A stretch of DNA of 64,000 bases from Dendrolimus kikuchii. Taxonomy: Eukaryota; Arthropoda; Insecta; Lepidoptera; Lasiocampidae. The translations under genes and the position numbers were made by a program. The stretch's first letter is position 1. Each line of letters starts with the position of its first letter. The notes under the pieces are model-generated. The model saw only the letters and a program-made list of their open reading frames with translations. It did not search any database and was not told the origin of the DNA. Positions 11,068 through 25,020 of the stretch are shown piece after piece. The stretch spans positions 11,361,001 through 11,425,000 of the forward strand of contig CM034398.1 in assembly GCA_019925095.2 (NCBI GenBank). Direction: 5' to 3'.

Positions 11068-11610
11068 CTGGGATATGCCTGCGACTTCGTCCACGCTTGA
11101 CTTGAAATTCACGCGGAATTCCCGGGACACAAAGCATCACAGCATTTAAAATATAATGTAAGCTACCGTTTTAGTGGAAACTATGTCGGAATAAGCTAAT
11201 TTTTATGCACCCGAACAACTACAAACAGCTTCCGGGAAAATTCCCGTGGAATATCCGGGATAAAAATAACACATATTTTATTACATCAAATTTGCTATCA
11301 ATTAGTAAAAAAATCACTTCGGGATTCCATTTTTTTTAATTTGGTCTTTTAAAGTCATTCCCAGAAAAATTTCCGCGGGATACCCGGGATAAAAAGCGCA
11401 GATTTTAAGTCTAAGAATGTGCTGTCGATCAGCGAAAACCGTATCGAAATCGGCCCAGTAGTTTTTACGTTAATCCCGAACAAACAGACAAGAAATCTAA
11501 AAAAAATTGCATCGTGTTCTCCATCGTTTATATAGTCTATTCTAGTTGTTTATTTAAATAGCTTCAAAGTACACACACGGTATGTTTAAGATTTTATAAT
11601 ATTGTAGATT
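11068..11610 (-). mobile_element. Helitron-like element, cccgcgacttcgtc family
   Basis: Minus-oriented near full-length copy. The 3' end is degraded to CTGG at 11068. Inward lie gcctgcgacttcgtccacgc, several cccgggataaaaa-type blocks, gttaatcccgaacaaacaga, and the terminal tttataatattgtagat. No coding capacity. Confidence 0.6.
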
Positions 11611-14600
11611 TTTAAGGATGTATTAACCGAATTGGAGACTGGAAATTATTGAAATTTGGACCATATGTGTAATGAAATAACGAATAATAATATGGAATAT
11701 TGCCGTTTTACTGTAATATCGATCTCTGCTGGGAAATTAGTGTTGTTTTATATCTATTTTCTTCTGATTACGAATTCACACGATTTACGATTTTATTAAA
11801 ATTCATAAATGAGAGCAACAGACTCATAAAATCTTTTCGGAACGGACTACGGATTACGTTTCATATAATATCCATAAAGATATAAAGTAAATGTGAAAGT
11901 TAGTTTTTACGTTTCCTCTCCATGTCCTTATATATGAACTGATTTTTATGAAACTTTTTATAGTAGTAAAAGTTCGCGCTGGACCGCTATGTCTTCTGAT
12001 AAGCGACTATACGATTGATACCAAGTAATTTTATTGTAACTGACTTGGATTGTATCTATAGGGAATTGGAATCCGGGAAGTTCTACCACTCGATGGCTTA
12101 GTACATAAGTACTATTGAGATCACAGATCGACATCGAGCACTTTAGCAAGAAAATTAAACAAAAAGTACATACTAAATAACAGGACTACCATGTACCTTT
12201 TATCTTAACACACAAAATTAATTTATTATACTTATACAAAACAAATTGCTTTAACTTTGACATGAACAAAATTGGTAATGTTTATCATAATTTACTTATA
12301 CCTACATTCATTCAATCTTGATTTAAAAATAGCAAAACCCAGTATTAAGACTATGAGGCTATGATATCACCGAGTGTTGTGCCTGCACTATATTTTCTTT
12401 TTCGTGAATGAAATACTCTGAGGAAATGGAATACCTACTATACTTATTCTAGAAAGGCAATCCGTCTTGAATAAGAATTAAAAGTTGAATCTGTAGGTAC
12501 CATTCAATCTACACTTTTACACATATTACAATACACGTATTGTTGAACATATATTGGTTATATGCATTTGTAAAATAAATTAATTTGATATAGACAATAC
12601 TGCTGAACTTCAATTAAAAAAAATCTTAAAATTTATCCTTCCGACAATCAATCCGAAGGTCCCTGCATAGATATGCAGTGAACTAGGCAAGTTAACACTT
12701 CAATTGCAGTGTTATGCCTTCAGGATTATTGTATATTTTTGATAATGCTTTGAAAGTATTCATTTTGGCAGACAAAGTATCAAAAACATTCAATTCAAAC
12801 ATAATCCGCGTGTGAAGATAAATTATTCTATAGACACCAAGCAATTTAAATTATGTGTTGTTACAGATGACATCATCCTTAATTTCACAGACGCCTGCAC
12901 TTAAGTAACGATATATCATCTTCAACTTTGTAGAGACAATAAATAATATCTTTATTGTTAAATTTCTCGCATCCCAACCTAAGGTCAAACAGAAACCTGG
13001 AGCATGTTTAAAGCGCGTCATATAACACTAACATAGTTTATTCACGAACGCTGTGATAAACTCGACGACGACGTAATACTATGAAACGAAAGAGTGAATA
13101 ATAAAAATAACCTACGACGCATACAGCTCAAGGTAAGAACGTAACGTAGCCTAAATATATTCTAAAACAAAATCAAGGCCTTCAACGTTGATCCACGTAC
13201 TACCAAAATATTTTGCGATCTAAATAAAATAAATTTCAAAAGTTGTATTACCTTAACTTTAAAAATAAAGTTGAACGTAAAATATTATTCTGATGCTTCA
13301 CTCAATTAAACACTTGTTTTTATCAATCACAAAAGCAATAAAGAAGTTTAATTTCACGCAGACCGTGATCACATTCGTTTGAATGATAAGGCGCACGAAT
13401 CGTGCGTAGTGTCTGCCCGCCCGTCAAAGTTCGTCTGTCCGTGAATGGCGGGATGTTACGAGTATGTGGTGAACTGACTTGGTTGGAAATGTACATGAAC
13501 CTCAGAGCCGACTCTCGCAATTGATTCATCATTGACGATTATCAGCTACTGAGCTGTTTTCTTTTTAGTACTCATATCAGAGAAAAACATTTACACGTGC
13601 TAATAAAAGGCGCTCATACCATACTCTAGGGATTTTGTACCACAACTATGTAATATATACTTAGTTAATACTTAACTCTACAGTACCTAAGCAAGCGCTA
13701 GGTTACTACTATATTTCCAGTACCATTACCTATACGTAATTTATATAATACATCATAATTATTCTCCAAATTATCCTCTTCTAATTCTACCATTACAAAC
13801 TTCTGTGATTATATTTGTTTTAATGTTTTATTCGATAGATTATATCACTTTTATTTACATAAAGAAATCTTTTAATATACGTTCCGTTCGTTAAAAGGCC
13901 AACTCATACAAATATTTCGTTGACCATGCAATCCAATACTACTACGTTCATATTAATACTAACTTTGATAATATCTATTTATAGGAAACATCATATTAAC
14001 CGTGAAGACGTTAATATGTGACAAAAGTCTACAAAATATTATTTTGTCATCACTTTACACTTGTTGCATGTAATGATTGTTGGGTTTTTAAATAAATAAA
14101 TAGGTACTTATATAGGCAACTTCAGAAACAAATAACGTTTAACTTAATACTTTAAGCCTTATAATGTGTCGCTTTGATTACTAAATTCTGGAGATCTCAA
14201 GTCAATTCTTGATACAGCTAAATTCAATAAAACAAAAGACCTACTTACTATATTTGTTTAAGAAATATAATAGTCAGTCTTTAAAGGTTTCACTCACAGA
14301 CAGACTCACAATCTTTAAAGGGCTCACTCGGTCCTCTCATTTTAGCGGAACGGAAAGTCAAAACCACCACGTTTTACCAAGATGGATTGGCGGGTTGCAC
14401 ATATTGGTATGTGCAGTTTGCATCATGATTGGTGCCGTCACCGTCGTAGAGTGATAACAATATGCAATTATGCACATTCGCTTTGCAGGGCGTACTGCTG
14501 GAACATTGCATGTTCCCCAGCCAGAATTCGAATATATATCATTTAAATGAAAGCCAGATACGTTAGCCTGTAAGTTATCATATCTAATATTTATATTTGA

Positions 14601-15858
14601 AGACTAATTATGATTATTGAGATTGATGATCACCTTTACATACAATCTTCTACATTTTATTTAAGAACCTTTTTCACATTCTTTATACTATATCGATAGT
14701 TTAAACATTGTAAAAGAGGTTCGAAAGCAAATTAACAATGTGTCAAACTAGCTTGTCAGTAATTGTCACATCTTATGTCAATAAATTTTAATCCATAAAA
14801 GGTCCATAAAACGAAACATAAAATTTCTTGCCATGGGTGGCATCAAATAGACTGACCTTAATGCAACCATAAAACGATTGAAATGTTTAACATACTTTCC
14901 TATGTAGGCATGAACATGCAATCTGAAGTGTGCTTGTGGACGCTGCTGGGCCTCGTTAGAACCATCTTTGATGCAACTCTGTTCAAAGTAAACGCAAATC
15001 TAAAACAGGTGCCTACACCAACGATGAATAACGTACAATTAAACACATTGATGTTATATTTACTGCATTTCATCAAATTTCTAAAGCAACATTATATTTA
15101 TGTAAATTATGTACCTATTTAAACTATCCATTTGCTTGCTTGTAGCTGTTGGTTGACAATAAGAGGCTAAAGTTCCACAAACATTCATTTAAAATATATA
15201 ATAGTAAATAAAAAAAACTACTACCTACAGGTCTGTCTTAACACGATTTTAAAATAGAAAGCAATCTGAAATGTGCGCAGTAAATTATTTCTGTTCAAAA
15301 ACTCTGCTGTGCATGTCTGACAGTTCGCTGACTGTTTAAATTATGTCGGAACATATTATACCTTAGCGCACTCATTAAGGGTCTGTAGGAAGATAGTTTT
15401 CTGACTTAATGTGCATAGTTTTACAATTACCACATGCTGCTAGAGAAGGAAATCATCATTATCATCGCCTTTGTCACATTGTTCAGCCTTGGTTACGATT
15501 TGAATCTCCGCTTCAGAAAATGAGGTCTGCTTTTCTAAATTCCTATATTTTTATTCTCCACTTTGACAGAAGTAGTCTTAAGCATTCCTTATGTACGAGG
15601 AGGAAGGGACATTTCGAGAAACCCGGCACATCGAAATTATCAATATTAATTAAATCAAAATCTTTAAGTAATTGCATGAATGGTAAAGTCTCGATAAATT
15701 CTTTGATTTTCACGGCGTGCAAAGATTTAGGTACGGGTTTTGAAGAAACAAAGTGGACAAAAACTAATATTATTACTACCCAAAGAGCGGGTTAGTAATG
15801 TAATTTGCATGATACTGTTGGCAGATAGTTTTGTAATAAAGCAATTATTATTTCATAG
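11611..15858. other. Non-coding stretch upstream of the membrane-protein gene
   Basis: No supported exon was found. A repeat with gatggattggcgggttgcac near 14.38 kb also occurs near 8.80 and 49.17 kb. An open frame at 15409-15795 does not join in phase to the downstream gene and is treated as chance. The 5' untranslated exon of the downstream gene may lie here. Confidence 0.4.
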
Positions 15859-15867
15859 GTGTGGCAG

Positions 15868-18800
15868 ATGACTATGCCCCCGGAGTTATCGATGCCCGTC
15901 CAACGAGTATTGCGCACTATGATTTCAGGCATAATGCTAGTCCAATGTTTCACTGTATACGTTTATTTGGCATCCTACATAGTTCTCTTGTATCCTGTAT
16001 TTCTGGTAAACATTAATATAATTTTATACTTATAGAGTAGGTGTATTTCATGCATTAGAAAGTCTACAACATCCTTCTTACTAACGTTCCGATACCTAAA
16101 GGAAAGAGAAACCCTTATTGTACCACTTTATTATCTATTTGTCAGTCTGTGTGTCATTGTGGTGATTCCATCTTAAAAACTGACCTGACTAGATATATAA
16201 AATTTTATGTATATTATTATACTAGCTACTCCCGCGACTTCGTCCGCATGGAATTTATTTTCGCAGAGCCCTAAAAAACAAGCCTAAATTATTCCTTATA
16301 ATATCAGCTTTCTGCCAGTGAAAATCTCGTCAAAATCGGTCCAGCCGTTACAGAGATTACCCGGAACATCCAGAGAAAAATTTTATATATTGATTTTTTG
16401 ATATAAGTACCGTCTATACTTTCATATACATTCCATAAACCTGTGATTTTGACATTACAAACAGACACTTCAATTTTTTCTATCTCTATAGGTTTTGCGA
16501 TAGTCCTGTGTGTCGACAAATTATGATTTTGCGTAAATATTTTTAATACTTACTGATATTTTAAAAAATATCTATTATATAGACTAACATTTTGAAATAG
16601 AAGTGTTAAACAATATACATGTAAATTCAGTATATGAGTAATTTCCATATTGAGGACAGACATAGGATAGTTTTTATCGTGGAAAATTAGATATTTTTCG
16701 CCTATTTCAGAATATTATTAAAGTTAGTTAATTTGCGAGCGATTAGTGTGTAGATACAAATTTAATACAATTTAAGCGGTGCGAAAGCTTGCTCGCTAAA
16801 TAAATAAGGCCTACGCACCAGGGTTTGACTCCAGTTTTTTATAATCGTCGATTCGTAGTTCGCGGGATGCATATTCTAAGTTTATCTAAACGAAACCGTG
16901 CTCTTTCTTTGCTTATGTGAAATACTAAAGAATTACTGTTTGTCTTTTTATCAATCAGGAAGAACGACCTCCACTCGTCTTACCTTGGTTATTGCTGGCT
17001 GCAATTAGAAAATTGCTTTGCGAACTCACCAGTCTTACGCTTGGGTTGGGGACATGTCTACTGCTGGGCCCGGCTAGATCGCCGTGCGTGAAGTTTGTAA
17101 TGTTAAAAGTTCTGTCTATAATGCCTGCATTCTACATGTGGATGCTTATTTACAGGTGAATGCATTATTTATGTTTTGCTTAATAGTCATCAATTAATTA
17201 AGAACCTTATTAACCTTAATCTTAACTTTATAACCTTACTTTACATTTGTGTTTAATTATGATATTTTTTCTATTTTTTAGGTTTTATAAAAAGAAAAAA
17301 ATTAAGAAGTGTAAAATTTACAATTAATAAAATTTACAAAAAATAATTATATTTTTAGCCTTCTATTATTAGATTCATACATGTTTTCATCTATAATATT
17401 ATAAAACTCTAAACATACTATGTCTGTACATTGAAGCTATTAAAAAAACTGGAATAGACTATATAAACGACGGAGAACACGACGTAATTTTTATAAATAA
17501 AAATAATTACTCGGTACCTAAGTATTTCATATTTATGAGCAATATGTTGTAATTAAATTTCATGAAAAGGAATTCACATGTAAGATATACACGTGTGAAT
17601 CAATTTTGATAAAGAGGGAACCAAACAATACATAAACTCATTTATTTACCTTTGGCTTGTTAGTATGGATAAATAACCTCCTAATAAAAAAAATCGATTA
17701 GAATTTTTTTAATAGCTTACAGTCTTTTCATCTTTTATATTCTAAAGCATGTTTAAGTTTGCAATGATAATGTTCAAATATTTATTTTTCAGTTACTACA
17801 ACACTTTGAAAGTAGCTTCTGCCTTTAAAACATTTACGGCTGGTTCAGCTCGTACTGATCCTGATTACGGCCTTGAACTAGCTGTAAGAAGAAGACGAAC
17901 AAAGTCTTTATTAGACGAAGATCAATTAAGAAACAAGCTAGTTGCGAGCCTGTAAGTAACTTGAATTAAGTAGACTTTCATGGGATCAATATTTTGATTC
18001 TAATTTCCGAAGTGTCTTTTGCTTCTTCAAATTACATGTTTATTCTAGCTATGGTGAAAGACATTCATGTATAATTGAAGAAAAATCTATAGCTGGATGC
18101 GCTAGATTTGAAATTACATCTCGTATGGTACATTCGACTATTACAAACATTGAAGATATGAAAGATGATGCTGAGATTTTGAACCCTTGTTCAGTTACTT
18201 CTAATAAATTGTCTGAATCGGGATCGTATGAAGATTGGTTTGGAAATAAAGTTGTGATTCCACGTGATACCGATAGAATATTAGAACAGTTTGTTTTGAT
18301 GATGTTACGAATAGGTATCCATTTAAAAAAAGTAGGGACAAAACCACTTATGTGTCATATGTTTTCTACGCGCTCTATTACTGATATAGTCCAGCAAGAT
18401 AATTTGCATGATGCAATACCAATGGAAGACGACTCTGATACCCCACCTCTTGTAGCCAGTAGTAGCAAATATCCTGCATCATATGTCAGGGAATATCCTC
18501 AAATATTTATGAAAAAAGCTTCTGAGGTAAAAATGTCCATATCAAAAAAGGCTATCCTTAGACATTCTCAATGTCCTGTAGAGAAGTCTTGTATTACTGA
18601 TAAGAATATTAAATCTCAAAAGCATTCTGTTACTATAAATTCCAATGGAACCAAATCACTAACAATCGAAAAAGAAATACATAAACGAATAATACCAGCT
18701 ACAAAATCTTCTTCAGTGGATAATGTAGAAAATATTAAATCAAATGAAATTAAACGAGAAGTCGTGGACAAAAATGAAATCATTGAACAGACTAAAGGAT

Positions 18801-18937
18801 GTCATAAATATAGTAGACCGGTAAAACAGTCTTCGTGTTCGTGCTTTGATGTGAACTCTGAATCATCTGACAGCATGAACTCCATTATTCAAAAAATGAA
18901 AATGCGTCTATCAGAGAACAGAAAATCTTTTCGTTGA
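15868..18937 (+). CDS. Uncharacterised membrane protein with three predicted helices and a long hydrophilic tail
   Basis: Four coding exons join in phase: 15868-16005, 16959-17155, 17793-17951 and 18049-18937, giving 460 residues. Splice sites are canonical (gtaaac, gtgaat and gtaagt donors; atcag, ttcag and tctag acceptors). Hydrophobic segments lie at about residues 17-46, 51-82 and 89-112. After these the chain turns basic (RRRRTKS near 144-150). The last 300 residues are hydrophilic, rich in Ser, Lys and Ile, with no recognised domain, and probably cytoplasmic and disordered. The ATG lies nine bases after an acceptor-like tttcatag, so a 5' untranslated exon is likely. A polyadenylation signal AATAAA lies at 19063. 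I do not recognise the family; it could be a small insect-specific multi-pass membrane protein. It is convergent with yellow-family gene A about 350 bp away. Confidence 0.8.
16222..16390 (-). mobile_element. Helitron-like element inside intron 1 of the membrane-protein gene
   Basis: It starts ctagctactcccgcgacttc on the plus strand (CTAG end) and includes gtcaaaatcggtccagccgt, a block shared with other lepidopteran CTAG-ending repeats. Confidence 0.5.
17389..17490 (+). mobile_element. Helitron-like 5' end fragment
   Basis: It matches the 5' terminus of the family (tctataatattataaaactc, then tgtacattgaagctatt and gaatagactatataaacgac) but stops after about 100 bp. It lies in intron 2 of the membrane-protein gene. 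Confidence 0.5.
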
Positions 18938-19062
18938 GATAAAAGAAAATAGAATATGAATGAAAATGTACTGAAATGCCGTTCATAGCCATTTTTAAAT
19001 GTAGAGATTGATGCAAAATAGTAGTTTTGTTTATTATTTTTTAAGTAGTTACCCTAATTGGC

Positions 19063-19068
19063 AATAAA
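19063..19068 (+). terminator. Polyadenylation signal of the membrane-protein gene
   Basis: AATAAA 126 bp after the stop codon at 18937, with no closer canonical hexamer noted. Confidence 0.5.
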
Positions 19069-19211
19069 TAATAGAAAGAGGGATGTGGTTTTTTGACAAG
19101 TAAATTGTACTATTACTCTAGACATACTAGACATCATATTAAAGTATTATATCTGGTATACAGTTATAAAGAAATTATAATACAAGGGCAACATTCATAT
19201 ATAGTAATTAT

Positions 19212-19217
19212 TTTATT
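19212..19217 (-). terminator. Polyadenylation signal of yellow-family gene A
   Basis: Minus-strand AATAAA about 75 bp beyond the stop codon at 19290. Confidence 0.5.
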
Positions 19218-19289
19218 TCATTTTACATATAAATATTATATAAAGTACTAATGAAACTTAGGCTTAGATTTAGGTAATAATAAATATAA

Positions 19290-22200
19290 TCACGTAAAAC
19301 CTACTGGTTGGCAAACAGTGCCTTCGACAGCACTAGATGTTTCCAGATACATAACTCGGTAATTGTAATCATTAGGATCGATTAAGTTGAATTGGTACAT
19401 GGGTAGCCTGTTCGTTATTATCCATGCCATCTGCGGCACTCCATGATCTATGCGTAGATCGTTTGGGAATATCATGGTTGTGTAGTTTTGAGCCACAATA
19501 GCTAAATTACGATGCTGATATGGTTTACGTGTGTCCCAACATCCGATACTGTCTTGCGAAATTAGGTTAAAGAACATAACACCGTTGCGGTCGATGGCTG
19601 CGGCTGAAACTTGTCCATCAGCACCGCGGCTCTCACCAAGTAGCTTAAATTCACCCACAGAGTTAGAAACACGTGAAGGATCACGGATTACAGAGGTTGG
19701 CACAACAAATTCTAGAGAACTAGACATAGAATGATAATACAGTAGTCTGTCACCGAGGTTATATTTTCCTAGAGACATTCCAAAGAGTCCATCAGACCAC
19801 TGGTAATTTAAGCCATGTAAAGTATAATTGGATAATAAGGGTTCAGGATAAAAACTATAATGATTAAATCTCCAAAAAGAAGCGTCAGAATTTCTAAATA
19901 CTATTAATCCAAATCGCCATGCGTCAGCAATGTAGACGTGTACATCACTGCAGCTCGCCTCTCTTGAATCAACAATGATATTCGTAATGAGTGAGTTTTG
20001 AAGGACAAATTCACTAGGGATGGGATAACTAGCTAATACTCGATCTGTTTCCAAGTTAATGGCAAACAAAGTTGGAGGACATAATTGACGCGGAGTCTCA
20101 AAAGCTTCAACTTGTCCCGAATCTAGAACCCACATAACTCCGCAGTGATCGACGCTCATGCGGAATACTGAAGTAAACCCAGTGCAGTTCACTGAAAATA
20201 AAAAAAATTATGTGCATTTAAAATTTGCTAATTTGGACCCATTGTGACTAAAGATTAATATTTCTGTTATTGGAATAATTTTGGGTAAGCCGACGGACAA
20301 GTGATTCATGTGTCGGCCCAATAAGTCTGAGTAAAAAAATTACGACATGTACCTAGATGATATCTATTATTACTATATCATATATCTGTAAATGGTTCGA
20401 TTTGTACTATGCGTTGAAAAAGAACAAGGGGGCGGGCTAATTCGGACCAGCAGATTCCGAAAACACATGTTTAGAATTTTTGTCTGTCTATCTGTTAGAG
20501 CATCACGTAAAAAGTACTGAACCGATGAATGATGTCGTTTCTGTGGGATAGACGAAAATAGCGAAAAAGATGGCTGGCTTCGAAGCCGAGTTAACATTTA
20601 GGATACATTTTATCCCGATAAATGACGTCGTTTTCTTAGAATAGACGGATTGTTTTGGCCATTTGGCTATGGAACCCTGAAAATGATGTAAATACCTTTT
20701 TTTTTTTTTTATAGCTGGAGTACAGCAGACAGGCAGACGGCCCACCTGATGGAAAGTGGTTACCGTCGCCTATGGACGTTTACAACACCAGAGGTGTCAT
20801 CAACGCGCTGCCAGCTTCAAGAAATTATAACACTACGCTTATTTTCAGACATTTTCTCTAACACAGGATAGCGTAATAATAATAAAAAATATCGGAATCA
20901 TTGGCTAGGCCACGCATACCCTTTGTACCGGATCTCTAAATCAGTGTAGTTTAGTTATAATATAAGGGTTTAAGCAAACTAGTATATTTACCTGCATTAT
21001 GCCAATCCCAGTTAGGATAAGGTACAAGTGGTGGCGACTCAGCGTCTGACACAATGGGCAACGCGGACAAGGTTGCCGGGACTCCCTTCTTCCACCTCGG
21101 CGTGCTCACAAACACTCGGTTTTTCCATCTTTCTATGCCCAACGGAATGACACTACTTTGGTTAAATTGCCTGTAAGAAAATACCTATTATATAACACAT
21201 GAAGGGAATTACTATTTTCTTAAGTTTTTGCGACTATTATACATAATAAAAACTACTTTTTACCGGTTATAAGCCCTTATTTGATTTTTATTTTGACGTT
21301 TCGGCCACTTTTTAGTAGTCTTGTTTAATTATGTGAAGGGAAATCTTTAGAGATAACCTTTTATTGTCTACCAAAAAAAAAATTACAAAAATGCGTAATG
21401 TATATTTTTTTATGGAGCTATCTTGCTCCCATTCACCCCTAACATAGTCGGGGACCTTGTTTTTCTTATATTATGTATCTTAATATTTATTTACTTAATT
21501 CTATACTTATAATTATTAATTATCTAATAATAATAATAATCGGCAGACAAACACACATATTGTATATCCCCAAATTAAGCAAGTTACGCTTGTGTTATGG
21601 ATAATATACAACGGACTACTCTGGGGCTGATCCCAGACACCCAGACCATAGTAAATAACGGAGAAAATACGTTTCCGAAATTTACTATACCAGGAATCGA
21701 ACCCGGAGCCTCTGCGTTGCAGTGAGGTAGGCCGGCAAAGGCTTAGCCCGCTCAACCACAGAGGCCGTCAAATGAAATTATAAATATACTAAATTATAAT
21801 TATATACGTTTTTGACTCTAATGCTGTCGTCGGCTGTCTATTGGTTCCGAGGAGGGCGAGACGACGCCCCCCTGGTGCTGTTCCTTTTAATCACTATTTT
21901 TGCGACTTCCATACAGAAGCGCTCAAAGTGTGGCCTGGATTTCTTTTCCGCAATTAGCTCTTTTATTGTGTCCTCTGTCAGTCTTGTCTTTGTAGCTATG
22001 CTATGTAGTAAAACAAAAAGCGGCCTTATTGCTAGAAGCGATCTCTTCCAGACAACCTAAACCTTTTGTGCCCCTGAACTTTTTGTACTGCACTAACGAA
22101 CGACTATGATATTTGGCATAATAAATTTTTTATCTATTCCTAGGGCGAATTTTACACCACGTATTCTTCTTTCACGGTCCAATAATTTAATACAAACTCA

Positions 22201-22417
22201 ATTCTGCTCTTTAAATAAATTTCAAGACAAAATAGAATAGAAGAGATTAATACCCATTTTCGATGGCTGCTTGCCTCGCCTGAGGAGTTGGATAGGCGTA
22301 GTCAATTTGTTTCCAACGATAAAGAGTGCCTGTAAACTTTCTTCTAGCTAATGGATTATATCCAGCGCATGTTGCTATTACGACCAAGAGGCCAATCACT
22401 AAAGAAAGTGCTTTCAT
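19290..22417 (-). CDS. Yellow/major royal jelly protein family, gene A
   Basis: Three coding exons, 22417-22254, 21170-20992 and 20191-19290, join with exact phase into 414 residues. The N-terminus MKALSLVIGLLVVIATCA is a clear signal peptide, so the product is secreted. Exon 2 carries the family landmarks LGIERW and PRWKKGVPATL. Exon 3 carries NCTG, WVLDSGQ, ADAWRFGL, SDGLFGMSL, AAAIDRNGVMFFNL and SNRLPMY-like ITNRLPMY. All are hallmarks of the six-bladed MRJP/yellow domain. Family members act in insect cuticle pigmentation and egg or reproductive biology. No enzymatic role is shown for most of them, and I cannot name the ortholog; a yellow-d-like placement is only a guess. An acceptor-like tattttcgcag directly before the ATG suggests a 5' untranslated exon upstream. 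The intron phases equal those of gene B, supporting tandem duplication. Confidence 0.92.
20700..20825 (+). repeat. Interspersed repeat fragment (cagacggcccacctgatgg family)
   Basis: Partial copy in intron 2 of yellow gene A: a poly-T head, then gcaggcagacggcccacctg, gaaagtggttaccgtcgcct and atggacgtttacaacacc. Fuller copies are at 25.02, 32.56 and (reverse) 39.57 kb. Confidence 0.65.
21555..21770 (-). repeat. tRNA-derived SINE, best-preserved copy
   Basis: Minus-strand reading starts ggcctctgtggttgagcggg (A-box-like) and has a good B box, GGTTCGATTCC, at 21703-21693. A body ending ccataacacaagcgtaac and cttgcttaatttggggatat follows. The tRNA-like head and body identify a Pol III SINE, lying in intron 1 of yellow gene A. 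It is not a functional tRNA: no cloverleaf closes and the body runs on. Confidence 0.65.
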
Positions 22418-25020
22418 CTGCGAAAATAAATAAATTGCTTAAAATTCTTTAGGCGTACTTGTTAATAAGTAATATACCGTTTTTTTTAAGTAAATTAGCA
22501 ATTAATATAGATACATAAGTAACTCTTAGATATATGTGGATATATATAGTGTAATTTAAGTGGGTCCTCAGAGTGAAAGGTGTGTCAAAAAAGTAAGATG
22601 CGGTGCAGGAAAATATCAAAATGAAACCAGCGCATCGAAATAACTTGGACAAGTGTGGCAGGTATAAGAAAAATATAAAATCTCCAAAGATAGAGAATCC
22701 CGACCCCAGAGGGGGATGTTTAAGTATGGGCTGATATTATTATAAACAGTAACGAAGTTGAATCTATCATATAAGTTAAATCTATTACAACTTGCACTAT
22801 TAAGCCGCCTTCACATAGTGTTCGTTATGGTGGCCAATATTACAAGACCAGTTTTTAGTTTTTAAATATGTAATATTATTTAAAATATATTCAGGTTAAC
22901 TATGCTATATGTTTGTAAATAATTTGCATAATTATATATCATTAAAATAACACCTGGTCAGCTGAACGTTATATAATACTAAATATTCACTTTCTATTGG
23001 GAAATGTCGCAGAATTCGTTTACTAACTGAATACTAAATAGAAGTAACAGTATTTTTCAATACATTTTCTCAAAAAATGCTTTTACGAAGCCTGTACACA
23101 CAGTACAAAAGTGATTAATTACGCACCATACAAAGGAACGTGCGATAAAATAGGTAATTAGGTGAGAAAAAATATATAGGAATTCCACCAAGAAGTTTCA
23201 CATTACGAGAATAAATAAGCTGAATAATCAAATCTTCTTGGAAGCGCTTTTGGTCAATACATTTGTCTCACTTTAATAATATGTATAGAAAAATGAGACA
23301 GAAGATGTAGTATGTATCTAGTTTTCACACGCGCATGTGGTGCTATTTGCAAATGTGCGCCATTTTCATGCAGAAACGTCAAGGTTTTTGCGATTTGTCG
23401 ATTGATATTTATGTTTGCTTCATTAGCTATTGTACTGTTTTCTCGCTAATGTGTTAAAACGTTGTATGACACATGTGCGCTTCTTGGTTTTTACAAACTC
23501 ATAACTATGGCAAGCTCTCGACTTCGTCTCGGGCTTACATTCGTCTGCTCTTTATCAAAACCCAACTTACGTCAATGGTATCATAAATAACTGTATTTCA
23601 TTTAACTCTGAATTGGTCTAAAAATGGTCTTAAAATCATCATCCTTAAAATAAAGCGAAACTAACTTTGTTATATAAGTTTTATTTTGTTAAATAGGATA
23701 GTTTTCATTGAAGACATCTGAAGTTTACGTTAGCGAAGTCGTCTGAAAAGCTCTAGTGTAATAATAAATATTTAGAATTCAGTATTTTATTTCTTCGTCA
23801 CCCTCGTCAGGGACGTAGACATTTACTTATATACCTAATGTATTCTGTGTTTATTTATTTGGACAACACAACAGATATAAATCAAAAATTCATTAATACA
23901 TATAATATAGTTTGTAAATTATTAGGTCTAGATCTAAGCGTGCTGACACATGAGTGTTAAAATTATATTTTCCTAAACAAAATTATGTAAATAATGTCAG
24001 TAATAATAATTCAATAAATACTTAAATCTAAGACATTATTAATTTTAGTGATACATTGTAAGGATTTTCGACGAGGAAAAATAAAGCATTAAACAAATTA
24101 CCAAACAAGTGAAGAGGTGTGATCTTTCAGCATAGAACTTACTAATTTTTAAAAGTATTAAACATATCTAAGTTATAGTTTTAGAGAGAGTTCGTTGTCG
24201 ACACGACACATTCTTGTCAACGGATTATAGTAGTGTTATGAAGAATGTTTTGTTATGTACACGTTTATTTGGGATAGTCAAGCCGCAGAAACCTAAGGGG
24301 TGCAAGCGGATTGATTTGCTTCAATAAACTTCTTTAAAAGGTATGATTCTTCAAGATCTATTTAACATTTAATCGTTATGTAACGAAGTCGAATCTTCTC
24401 ATCTATATAAAACCAGTATTTCTTGAGAAAAAGGACTGTGATATACAAAGACAGATGGACGGATATGACAAACAGGTTCTGTTTTTGCCAAATAGCTAGG
24501 CATCTTTAAAATAAAACATATTTTTTGTTTTTGGGGGTGCAATCTAATGTTTGCAGCCCGGCACCCTGTACGCTTAAGACTAAGATTAAAGATATACTTT
24601 ATAAACTTTAACTTTTTTAACTTTTTACTTTATAAACTTTTTCGTAGGGTTAATTTTAGTCGGAACTTGAAGAAACGTAACAATATTCCTTAACGATTTT
24701 TAATTAGGACAACTGATAGCGAGATATAAGCTTCCAATTGTGTTCTCTCTGGCTTAGTGGAAAATTCGGAATAAATCGAGGTTGTAGAGCTTCAAAAATA
24801 CTTTCAATGAAATTTAGTCTGATCAATATACGTTGAGCAGTTTTTGAGCTATAGGGTATTTTAGACGAAACATGGGATTTTTATTATCTGTATATCCATA
24901 CAAAACCCTTCCTTTCCATGCAGCCTACTAAGCACTTACCTTTTATTATATAAAATATTAATAGTCCTCATTAGTAGTCTAGTTTCAGGTATGCATAATA
25001 GGTCTAGTATAATAGGATTT
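22418..25020. other. Non-coding stretch upstream of yellow gene A
   Basis: No exon or named repeat recognised. The 5' untranslated exon and promoter of yellow A should lie in this direction, but I cannot point to them. Confidence 0.4.

Noticed and set aside
15409..15795. 128-codon open frame just upstream of the membrane-protein gene
   Set aside because: It has no donor in a phase that joins the next exon, and its residues match nothing recognisable.
21693..21765. tRNA gene candidate with a good B box
   Set aside because: No complete cloverleaf forms and related copies continue into a shared body, so it is a SINE head.
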